DNA of 64,000 bases from Lachnospiraceae bacterium (GTDB lineage: Bacteria; Bacillota; Clostridia; Lachnospirales; Lachnospiraceae): NCBI GenBank assembly GCA_015057585.1, contig SVEF01000003.1, positions 62,001 to 126,000 on the forward strand, read 5' to 3'. Positions 16,644 through 24,215 of the stretch are shown in pieces (positions within the stretch are counted from its first letter, which is position 1; every line of letters starts with the position of its first letter). A program made the position numbers and the translations under genes. A model generated the notes under the pieces. The model was not told the origin of the DNA. It saw only the letters and a program-made list of their open reading frames with translations, and made no database searches.

Positions 16644-17441
16644 TTAGAATAATCCAATGATTACGGCACCTGCCATCGCTACCAGCATGCTGGCCGCCAG
16701 ACTGAAGTTTTCAAGTGCTGCTTTGCCCTTTTTCTGGATGAAGAACTCAAACACTGCCATAGCGCCTGCTGCAATCAGGGCTACCACAAAACGCATCCAT
16801 GGGGCATCTACCGAAATCTCAAGTTTCACTAATACCTCCGGAGAAATAAATCCACGGATTAGTTCTGCCGCATAGGCACCAATAAAAGTAGCACAAAGAC
16901 CAACAAACATGGCAGTCGTTGCATGGGCACCAAAACCCGGCTTTTTCTTTTCGCCATCTGCTGATTCTGTCTTCTTTGGCTTGCTCTGCAGTTTCTTTAA
17001 ATAAGACTTACCAAAAAATACAGTAAAGAATAATCCGCCTAAAATACCGATGGTCATAACCAAGGCAATCGTAACAAAAGCTTCAATATTTAAAACGTCC
17101 AGACGCAGCCCCGGCAATCCGATACTCTGTGCCGCAATCTCAGCTACGTTCAATTCATACTGCAGGGCACCGATGACGGAAAGTCTCAGCCAGGAAAACG
17201 GCACTCCCAATGTCCCGCTTAATGCAACTACACCAAGCAAAATACTGATGGAAGGAAGTAATGTAAAAGTAGCACTTGACAAAATTGTCTTTTTTAACAC
17301 CCTCTTGTCCATTCCGATTTTGATTCCGGCACGATAACTCTTTACCAGAAATACCACACACATCAATGTGATGTAGGCCAATACCGCACCCACAAGCAGG
17401 TACAGCACACCTGCATTTACCTGTGATAAATAATCACCCAT
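16644..17441 (-). CDS. DUF5058-like membrane protein
   Basis: 265 aa with about seven membrane helices. The N-terminal half (FLVKSYRAGIKIGMDKRVLKK ... FTLLPSISILLGV) and LPFSWLRLS-like block match what I recall of the DUF5058 family of putative transporters. A Lys-rich loop (about residues 160-178) separates the halves. The ATG at 17441 is chosen over the in-frame one at 17492 because GAGGAAA lies about 7 nt upstream. It is the first gene of the cluster DUF5058 / membrane protein / M20 / patB. A palindrome at 17512-17528 overlaps its likely promoter. The transported compound is unknown. Confidence 0.72.
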   Translation of the reverse strand: MGDYLSQVNAGVLYLLVGAVLAYITLMCVVFLVKSYRAGIKIGMDKRVLKKTILSSATFTLLPSISILLGVVALSGTLGVPFSWLRLSVIGALQYELNVAEIAAQSIGLPGLRLDVLNIEAFVTIALVMTIGILGGLFFTVFFGKSYLKKLQSKPKKTESADGEKKKPGFGAHATTAMFVGLCATFIGAYAAELIRGFISPEVLVKLEISVDAPWMRFVVALIAAGAMAVFEFFIQKKGKAALENFSLAASMLVAMAGAVIIGLF

Positions 17442-17499
17442 AGGATTTCCTCGCTTTCTTATGTTCGTTTTCTTTGGGTCACTTCTTCCCATTAGAGAT

Positions 17500-17528
17500 A
17501 TTCTACCACATTTCTCTTATAAAGAGAA
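17500..17528 (-). promoter_or_regulatory. Promoter with overlapping palindromic operator candidate
   Basis: Minus-strand TAGAAT (17500-17505) is preceded by TGTGG. The perfect inverted repeat TTCTCTT-ATA-AAGAGAA (17512-17528) covers the spacer and -35 position. This is a plausible repressor site for the DUF5058/M20/patB cluster. Confidence 0.4.
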
Positions 17529-17659
17529 GTTATAAAAAACATCATTATTTTTTAATTGCGTGCAAAAAAAAATTGTGATAAGGTAATTCTGTTAAAACAG
17601 ATAAGATTTTGGACATATTCCAATTGAAATTTTAATCCAACAAAGTGAGGTAAATGACC

Positions 17660-18343
17660 ATGAAGAAGCTGTATGAAGGAAAGACAAAGGACGTATATGA
17701 ATTGGAGAATGGTAATGTTTTATTAAAGTTCAAGGATGACTGTACCGGCAAAGACGGCGTGTTTGATCCGGGCGAAAACTCCGTAGGTTTAACTATCGAG
17801 GGTATCGGCAAGGCAAACTTAATCTCCTCCGTTCACTACTTCGAATTATTAAAACAGGCCGGCATCAAGACACACTATGTAAGTGCAAATGTAGAAGATG
17901 CTACGATGGAAGTTCTTCCTGCTACTGTTTTTGGACATGGTCTTGAAGTTATCTGCCGTCTGGTTGCTACCGGCAGCTTTATCCGCAGATACGGTGAATA
18001 TATTGCAGACGGTACCGTTCTTCCGGGCGGTTACGTAGAGTGCACCTTTAAGAACGATGCAAAGGGCGATCCGCTGGTTACAGGCGAAGGGCTTGCTGCA
18101 CTCGGCGTTATGACTCCTGAAATGTTTGAGAGCATGAAGGAACAAACCTTAAAAATTACAAAGATTGTCGCTGACGATTTAAAGAGCATCGGTCTTGACC
18201 TTTGGGATATCAAGTTCGAGTTCGGTTACAACAACGGCGAAGTAATCTTAATCGATGAAATCGCTTCCGGCAACATGAGAGTTTACAAGGATGGCGTGAT
18301 CGTTCCTCCGGTAGAACTTACTAAGATGATTAACAACAGATAA
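17660..18343 (+). CDS. purC: Phosphoribosylaminoimidazole-succinocarboxamide synthase
   Basis: 227 aa, a typical length for bacterial PurC. The start [13 protein letters not shown], the ATP-site stretch [13 protein letters not shown], and the signature-like block [18 protein letters not shown] identify SAICAR synthetase. This enzyme joins aspartate to CAIR in de novo purine synthesis (cytoplasm). The ATG at 17660 is preferred to 17654 because GTGAGG then lies 9 nt upstream rather than 3. It is alone here rather than in a pur operon, and no purine riboswitch is visible in the 200 nt upstream. The palindrome TCTGTT-AA-AACAGA lies about 70 nt upstream. The stop codon directly abuts the palindromic element at 18344. 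Confidence 0.93.
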   Translation: MKKLYEGKTKDVYELENGNVLLKFKDDCTGKDGVFDPGENSVGLTIEGIGKANLISSVHYFELLKQAGIKTHYVSANVEDATMEVLPATVFGHGLEVICRLVATGSFIRRYGEYIADGTVLPGGYVECTFKNDAKGDPLVTGEGLAALGVMTPEMFESMKEQTLKITKIVADDLKSIGLDLWDIKFEFGYNNGEVILIDEIASGNMRVYKDGVIVPPVELTKMINNR

Positions 18344-18481
18344 TTGATACATTTCCTTTTTATAAACAGCCACCGGAAAATTATCTACACGCTCCTCGGC
18401 TGATGCTGACGCATCCCCGAAAGTCGCTGCTTAAGATAATTTTCCGGTGGCTGTTTGCATTACAAAAGCGAAATGTATCAA
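18344..18481. repeat. Long palindromic element, family B (intergenic, terminator-like)
   Basis: Outer arms TTGATACATTTC (18344-18355) and GAAATGTATCAA (18470-18481). There is a perfect 21-bp inner stem (18366-18386 with 18434-18454) and a GATGC-TGAC-GCATC hairpin at the top. It starts at the base after the purC stop and ends 19 bp from the araC stop. The apical CGCTCCTCGG is shared with other elements in the window. Confidence 0.82.
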
Positions 18482-18500
18482 TATAATAGCGACGCCATTT

Positions 18501-19190
18501 TCACCTATTCTTCATCTGCCGGAACGTTTTTCCGTAGGCTTTTTTAAGGAAACGTTCTGTCTGGCGGGTGCTTAAGTTCAAGCGTCTGGCCAGTTCCGTC
18601 AGAGTCAGTCCGTCCGAATTATAGAGAAAACTGTTATCCGTGATTACCATACGCTTGTCATCCGGCGTCAACGACGCATACTCTGCACTCTGCCTGCAAC
18701 CATCATAGTTTCTGGCAAGAGAAACTAAAATCATGGAACACAGATTGACCACACTTTCAATATAGCCGATGTTTTTCTGTTCCTCTTCCAGAGTCAGAAG
18801 TTCAAACAAAAGCCTTATGTTCTGCTTGTCTTCTCCAATCCAAAAACAGGTGTTTTTTAGAAGCCTTGAAATTTTCCCCTGCTTTGTCCCTTTGCCTTCA
18901 CTGAGTTCAAACTGAATACAGTATTCATCCATTGGATCCTCCGGCTGCGTCAGCTGCTCGTGCGAAACAAATGGTCCGGTCATGTAAAGGGTTCCGCCTT
19001 GGAGCGGATATGTTTCACCATCTGCAATCAGGGTGCCGCTACCGCTGACCACAAGATGTGCCTCATAAAAGTTGGCACCGTGACTGTGCTTTGGAAACGG
19101 CTCATAGAACACACCATAATTAATGTGTAACACTTTCACCATCATGTTTTCCAGTTGAAATTTGATATTTGCATCCGAAATATTCAGCAT
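18501..19190 (-). CDS. AraC-family regulator, shortened at the C-terminus
   Basis: 229 aa. An N-terminal cupin-like sensing domain (about residues 20-100, FPKHSHGANFYEAHLVVSGSG) is followed by a C-terminal AraC DNA-binding region that stops early. The first helix-turn-helix (LTLTELARRLNLSTRQTERFLKKAYG) is present, but the protein ends at KTFRQMKNR, where the linker and second helix-turn-helix of AraC normally begin. About 40-50 residues are therefore missing. The bases after the stop do not encode the missing part in any frame I could follow; the palindromic element B begins 19 bp away. It lies 38 bp behind the GH95-type gene on the same strand, so it was probably its regulator. RBS GAGGTG. 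Confidence 0.8.
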   Translation of the reverse strand: MLNISDANIKFQLENMMVKVLHINYGVFYEPFPKHSHGANFYEAHLVVSGSGTLIADGETYPLQGGTLYMTGPFVSHEQLTQPEDPMDEYCIQFELSEGKGTKQGKISRLLKNTCFWIGEDKQNIRLLFELLTLEEEQKNIGYIESVVNLCSMILVSLARNYDGCRQSAEYASLTPDDKRMVITDNSFLYNSDGLTLTELARRLNLSTRQTERFLKKAYGKTFRQMKNR

Positions 19191-19228
19191 TCCATCACCT
19201 CAGCTGCATTATAACCGATTTTTTTGTA

Positions 19229-22200
19229 TTATTCCACTCGTAAGGTATAAAATTCAACGTCTGCAAGGCTCAAACGGTTACCGCCGTCCGAATCTGCCCA
19301 CATCCAGTAAGCATAATCACCGCTCTTTTTCACTGTAGTACGGATGTAGCGTACATAACGGTATGCTTTTGCTCCTGCAAATTCAAACACCACCTCATTC
19401 TGATAATCGGTCCCGTCCGGCCAGGTGTTCATTACTGCCATGGTCTCCCATGTCGCACCGTCAGAAGAGCCCTGCCATTCACAGCCTACCGAAAGACTAT
19501 GGTCCTGCCAGTAATTTCCGCCCATTTCCGCTTTCTTGATTACCAAACGGTCAATGGTGCTCTCTCCGTCAAAATCAAATCGGATATACTGCTCTGCGAT
19601 GGTATCCTCGGTCTGGTTTGCAATGGTAAATACCGTCATGGTGTTCCCATCCGTTGCAAGGCCCGCCTCACCGCCGCCAAACGAACTTACCTGCGGGCTT
19701 AACAGTTCCATATAACGTTTTGCCCCACCGGTATAAAGTGCAATTTCCGCCACTGCCATGCTGATGTTTTGTCCGTTGTTCGGCAGGTCAAAATAAATGG
19801 TGTAGTATTTATATTTTTCTCCCTGCGTATCAATCCGTACCCCCTGTGCAAGATATTCATCGGTTGCCGAAACTCCGGAAACTCTTCCGACTAACACCGC
19901 ATTTTCAATCTTTCCGTTCAGTTTTTCATTGGATGCATAAACCTTTGCTCCGTTAATACGTCCGGCATACGTACCGTTGCCGTCACCCGGTGTAAATCTT
20001 CCGATGAGATACAGCACTTCTGCTGCCTCTGCCTCTTCCAGCTCCAGCTGCAGCCACTTGATTTTTGTCGTATCCGAAGAAGCATAGGCCGTATCTACCA
20101 AACCGTCAATCGCCTTTCCGGTGCTCCAATCCCTGCTGTAGCCGCTGTCAGCACCGTTGATTTTCTTCACCGGAAGCTTCTTTGCCTCCTGCGAATCTCC
20201 GGTTACCGATACCGCAAGCGTTGCTACGTAGCCTTCATTCGAGGTTACCGTTACCGTAAATTCGCCGGCTTCATAACAGGTCAGCACACCATCCTGCGTC
20301 ACCGAGCCATGACCGATACTGTCGCTCATCCACTGCAATGCCGTCAGCGCCCCCTTCGGCACGGTTTCCACCGCAAGCTGTACTTTGCTTCCGCCCGTCA
20401 GGGTAATGTTTTCTGTTGCTGTTCCGTCCACGGTAATCATAATGCTGTCCGGAACAACGGTGACTTCCTTTAAATAATTCTGTTTGACAAACGAAAACTC
20501 AATGCCTGTCCACTGCTGCTCTGCACTCTCGCCCGCATTTTTTTGTACCATTTCTCCGTTCTCTCTTGTGAGATACTTTCCGGTAGCGCAGTTCTGAACA
20601 GTAATGAGACCGTCTCCGATGTTCTTTATGCTCCAGTACGCATTGTCACTTAATTCTCCCCAGAGGCAAACAGAACCGTTCACCGTATCTGCTGCCTGCA
20701 AGTACACTCCCTCTTTTTCGATGAGATACGTACCGTCCAGGGTGTCGGAAAGAGTAAAGGTCACGGTGACTTCTTTAGTGCTGTCTAAAACAACTTCGAC
20801 ATAAACACCGTTGGCATCCTCTAAAATAGTAAGTTCTTTTCCATCGCAAACTGCCTTGGTCCAAACTTCTCCGCAGGACAGTCGGATGACATTGTTATCC
20901 TGCGATGACAGTAACGTAACCACTGCCACATCCTCTATCGTATTCCATACCAGTTCTGTCACTTCCGTACGGCATCTTGCCATCAGCCCCTTGACCGTAC
21001 CACTTGTCCAATCTTCCGGAAGGGCCGGAATAATCTCAATCTGACCGGTATTGGAAAATACCAGAGCTTCATTGACTGCACCAAGAGTACCGAATGCTGT
21101 ATCGGTACAATACGTATCGTTTCGGCGGTTTGTATCATGGTCCGTCATAAAGGATTGATAATAGGCCGTGCCGTTCATCATCTTAAGCAGTGACTTCATC
21201 ATACCATCCCCACGCTTTAGGCGTGCTTCTACGAACGCCTTATGCATCCAGCCGTGTCCGGCAGTTGCATCGCCGGTGTTATATTTATTCCTGTTATCCA
21301 GGGCAATATTTGCCGCTTCCTTTAACTCCGGATCATTCTGAGTATCATACGCCGGCCATGCCACGTATAAGTGACTTAAATGACGATGGTTATTGTTCTC
21401 AATGTATTCTTCTACGGACCACTCACGCAGTGCACCATCTTTGTCCACCTTGTAATCAGCAATCAGTCCCTTTAAGATCTGCCACTTTTCTACCGCTTCT
21501 TCCCAGCCTTCTCTGCCGACGGCTTCCTCAATTGCGCATACCATATCCAGGCCGTCCCTTGCAGCAGAAATATCCATCGTGGCATTGGCGGTAATGGTAC
21601 TGTTATAGCCAATCGGGTTGTTTTCCGGAGAATACGCCGGAATAATCATGTATTTTTCGCCCACGCCAAGAGTGGTTTTATTTTCATCGTGACAAGCATT
21701 GCCGTCTTTATCCATGTAGTATCTCGGCGTTACAATCTGTTCCCAGAAGTTTGCCTGTTTGGTCAAAAGCGGAAGAAGAATATCCCTTTCTAAATCAAGA
21801 TAACCACGTTCCAGAATTGCCGCATACTCTTCGTCGGTCAAACCGCCGTCCCTGACGCTTAATACATGCTGCAGATTTTCGATCCGCATGTTTTCGTTGA
21901 TCGGAATCTGCTGATTTCCAAAGCACTGCCAGTACTCAAAAATCGGAAGCAGGCACCAGCTTGCACCGGCATTCCAGTATTCAAACGGATACGCATTGTC
22001 ATACTCTACGTGCATCGCACGGTCGGCGTCGGCATTGACACTCGGCTGGATAGCATCATGCATACCGTATGCCATTGCCGCATTTTCCATAAAATCCGGT
22101 GTATGACGCAGGAAAAAGGTAATATAGCCTTCCTGGAAATCACCGCTTAAATTACTTGTATTCATCGCACTGACCTGCAGATTTACATTGGCATCCAGCG

Positions 22201-23644
22201 TATAAATACCTCTCCAACCCGGATTCCACTCACCGGTCCACATACCGTATAATCTCGGTGCTGCCGAACCGCCGCAGCAAATCATCGCATACCGCGCCTG
22301 GTCATACGCGCGGCGCATAAATTCATGATTGATGCGGTCTGTCAGCTTCCGCTGTGCTTTAATTAATGCGTCATTATCATAAGAAGTAAACTCTTCGTCA
22401 CCTTCTAAGGCAAACTCTACGCGGTTAAACTCCTCCTTCATAATCTCTGCCGAAGGTGCCAATGCCGCACGATACGAGAATACACCATTCTCGGTATACT
22501 TTTCTGCAACTGCGCTCACCTTACCAAGCATCTCATCCAAAAGCGGATACTCTTCCCTTCGGATAAACTCCGCCATCACGTTTTTCTCTGCCTCCGTCAT
22601 ATCAAAGGTACGGTCCACCACGGTAATCAGATAAACCGCTTCCGCATTTTCAATCTGAATGGCCGCATTGTCACCGACTAACATCGGATCCGCCGAAGGA
22701 ATGCCGGTCCTTGTCTTTTTCGCATGTGCACCCTCAGCAATAACATAGGTCACACCACCGTAACCGCCGTCGTACAATTCACTGCCGTTATACACCGGAT
22801 AATGCACCATCTGTGCAATATAGGAGCCGTCCTCCGGCACCAGTGTCTTATAGCGCAATGCACTGACTTCGCTTAGTCCGTCCCATGCCTTACACATGTC
22901 GTTGATATTGTCAATGGAAACGGTCAGGTTCAAAAGTTCTCCCTCCGAAGACTTTGTCAATTTTGTAATAGAGACTCCGTCCACCTCAGAAGTAAAGGAA
23001 ACTCTCTTCCACTCACCATACTTGTCCGTAAACTTAACGCCGGTTTCTCCGGTCTCATAATTGGTCCAACGGATATAGTCGGTTTCCTTATCCGTATATG
23101 CACTGTTCAGTCTCAACTGATGTCCCGGGTGGAACGAATAGAAAAAGGTTCTGCCACGCACATTTCCGTTGGCATCTAAAATCTTCCATTCATCGTTTAG
23201 GTTAAATACATTCTCTCTTGCCTCTTCCAATTGCGCGGTCAGTTCTTTCGGAATCTCTCTCGGCTGGGAAGACGGATAATTAAAAAAGATATTCTGAAAA
23301 ATAAAGGCATCGCTGTATGGCTCTCCACTGGTCACATACCCGATTTCTCCGTTTCCGCTTACCATTCCGTCACGCCATGCACGGCTGCTTGAATCTGTAT
23401 GACGGCTTATAATCTTACTGTAATCTGTTGCAAAATTACCCTTCTCGTAAAGCACTGTACTTTCCTCCTCGTCAAATTCCTTCGTTCCTGCCGCGGTTGG
23501 TTCCGCCGTTGGCGTAGTCCCCTCTGTGACGCCCGGTGTCATATCCGGTGGCGTTGTAGGATTTCCTTTCCCTCCTCCGGATGATGTACAGCCTGCTACA
23601 AGTAAAATAGCAAGACCGCATATCCATAGATTCCTCTTTTTCAT
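19229..23644 (-). CDS. Large modular GH95-family (alpha-L-fucosidase-type) lipoprotein
   Basis: 1471 aa. A lipoprotein signal (LVAGC, lipidated C19) and a Thr/Pro linker precede a GH95-like domain at about residues 60-930. Visible landmarks are WRGIYTLDANVNLQVSAMN, ITANATMDISAARDGLDM and ALREWSVEEY...NNHRHLSHLY, the last containing the region of the GH95 catalytic acid. After it come a ricin-like/beta-trefoil segment (QAADTVNGSVCLWGE ... NCATGKYLT), a Big2-like Ig domain (VTVVPDSIMITVDG), and two discoidin/CBM32-like domains up to the end. The likely role is removal of terminal fucose or galactose from host or plant glycans at the cell surface. Promoter TTTACA / 18 / TATAAT is upstream. Confidence 0.85.
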   Translation of the reverse strand: MKKRNLWICGLAILLVAGCTSSGGGKGNPTTPPDMTPGVTEGTTPTAEPTAAGTKEFDEEESTVLYEKGNFATDYSKIISRHTDSSSRAWRDGMVSGNGEIGYVTSGEPYSDAFIFQNIFFNYPSSQPREIPKELTAQLEEARENVFNLNDEWKILDANGNVRGRTFFYSFHPGHQLRLNSAYTDKETDYIRWTNYETGETGVKFTDKYGEWKRVSFTSEVDGVSITKLTKSSEGELLNLTVSIDNINDMCKAWDGLSEVSALRYKTLVPEDGSYIAQMVHYPVYNGSELYDGGYGGVTYVIAEGAHAKKTRTGIPSADPMLVGDNAAIQIENAEAVYLITVVDRTFDMTEAEKNVMAEFIRREEYPLLDEMLGKVSAVAEKYTENGVFSYRAALAPSAEIMKEEFNRVEFALEGDEEFTSYDNDALIKAQRKLTDRINHEFMRRAYDQARYAMICCGGSAAPRLYGMWTGEWNPGWRGIYTLDANVNLQVSAMNTSNLSGDFQEGYITFFLRHTPDFMENAAMAYGMHDAIQPSVNADADRAMHVEYDNAYPFEYWNAGASWCLLPIFEYWQCFGNQQIPINENMRIENLQHVLSVRDGGLTDEEYAAILERGYLDLERDILLPLLTKQANFWEQIVTPRYYMDKDGNACHDENKTTLGVGEKYMIIPAYSPENNPIGYNSTITANATMDISAARDGLDMVCAIEEAVGREGWEEAVEKWQILKGLIADYKVDKDGALREWSVEEYIENNNHRHLSHLYVAWPAYDTQNDPELKEAANIALDNRNKYNTGDATAGHGWMHKAFVEARLKRGDGMMKSLLKMMNGTAYYQSFMTDHDTNRRNDTYCTDTAFGTLGAVNEALVFSNTGQIEIIPALPEDWTSGTVKGLMARCRTEVTELVWNTIEDVAVVTLLSSQDNNVIRLSCGEVWTKAVCDGKELTILEDANGVYVEVVLDSTKEVTVTFTLSDTLDGTYLIEKEGVYLQAADTVNGSVCLWGELSDNAYWSIKNIGDGLITVQNCATGKYLTRENGEMVQKNAGESAEQQWTGIEFSFVKQNYLKEVTVVPDSIMITVDGTATENITLTGGSKVQLAVETVPKGALTALQWMSDSIGHGSVTQDGVLTCYEAGEFTVTVTSNEGYVATLAVSVTGDSQEAKKLPVKKINGADSGYSRDWSTGKAIDGLVDTAYASSDTTKIKWLQLELEEAEAAEVLYLIGRFTPGDGNGTYAGRINGAKVYASNEKLNGKIENAVLVGRVSGVSATDEYLAQGVRIDTQGEKYKYYTIYFDLPNNGQNISMAVAEIALYTGGAKRYMELLSPQVSSFGGGEAGLATDGNTMTVFTIANQTEDTIAEQYIRFDFDGESTIDRLVIKKAEMGGNYWQDHSLSVGCEWQGSSDGATWETMAVMNTWPDGTDYQNEVVFEFAGAKAYRYVRYIRTTVKKSGDYAYWMWADSDGGNRLSLADVEFYTLRVE

Positions 23645-23681
23645 TCTTTCCCTCTCCTTTCCAAGACCACTGTTTGTCCTT

Positions 23682-23711
23682 ATTATATAGACACGCAGTT
23701 TCTCATGTAAA
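23682..23711 (-). promoter_or_regulatory. Promoter of the GH95-type gene
   Basis: Minus-strand TTTACA (23706-23711), an 18-nt spacer and a perfect TATAAT (23682-23687), about 40 nt upstream of the ATG. Confidence 0.55.
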
Positions 23712-23715
23712 GAAG

Positions 23716-23752
23716 AAAACGCGACATGTTTTTATGCTTCATGTCGCGTTTT
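23716..23752. terminator. Terminator downstream of the 63-aa membrane protein gene
   Basis: A perfect 13-bp stem AAAACGCGACATG / CATGTCGCGTTTT with an 11-nt loop. On the minus strand the stem runs into TTTTCTTCTTT. Confidence 0.88.
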
Positions 23753-23803
23753 TGACAACCCCCGCAGGGTTCTATTCATATTGTGGATATGTAAAATTAA
23801 CAG

Positions 23804-23995
23804 TTAGTCTTCTTCCTTTTCTTTTTCACACAAGCCGCGTATTGTGAAAATGATACCGACAATCACACTGATTGCAGGCAATACAATCAGAAAGGCACCG
23901 TCATGCTCTCCCGGAATAATTCCGTAAAACACTAACAACATCGCAAATAAAATGCCTGCGATAATGTAAATACCGCCAAATAAGATTTTTTTCAT
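23804..23995 (-). CDS. Small two-helix membrane protein, 63 aa
   Basis: 63 aa with two membrane helices (about residues 4-27 and 33-53) joined by a short loop containing GEHDG, and an acidic tail CEKEKEED. No family is recognised. The ribosome binding site GGGAGG lies 5 nt before the ATG. The stop codon of the upstream gene fragment sits 2 nt before this ATG, so the fragment and this gene once formed a coupled pair. A strong terminator follows. Function unknown. Confidence 0.68.
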   Translation of the reverse strand: MKKILFGGIYIIAGILFAMLLVFYGIIPGEHDGAFLIVLPAISVIVGIIFTIRGLCEKEKEED

Positions 23996-23997
23996 TA

Positions 23998-24108
23998 CTA
24001 CCTCCCATACATACTTTGTTCAATCAGCTTTGCATCATCAATTGTGTCCGCCGGTCCGTAATAAGTTATCGTTTTACCATCCTTGGTAAGCAACAATACG
24101 ACAGTATC
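23998..24108 (-). pseudogene. C-terminal gene remnant, 36 codons without a start
   Basis: The frame reads DTVVLLLTKDGKTITYYGPA, then DTIDDAKLIEQSMYGR and a stop. It is protein-like and directly precedes the 63-aa gene. Just upstream in frame is a TAG, and no start codon with a ribosome binding site exists. It looks like the 3' end of a deleted gene. The parental family is not identified. Confidence 0.5.
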
Positions 24109-24215
24109 AAACTATATATCCGTCCCTCTTTTTTCTTATTGCTTCTATCATTTTAGTGAGAGTCGTTTGCCTTCTATAAGGGCCGGAGACAGACGACTCC
24201 CCTTGTTGAAATACC

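Noticed and set aside
17530..17659. Purine riboswitch or PurR box upstream of purC
   Set aside because: No conserved three-way-junction loops or PurR-type half-sites were seen; only A/T-rich sequence and a short TCTGTT/AACAGA palindrome.
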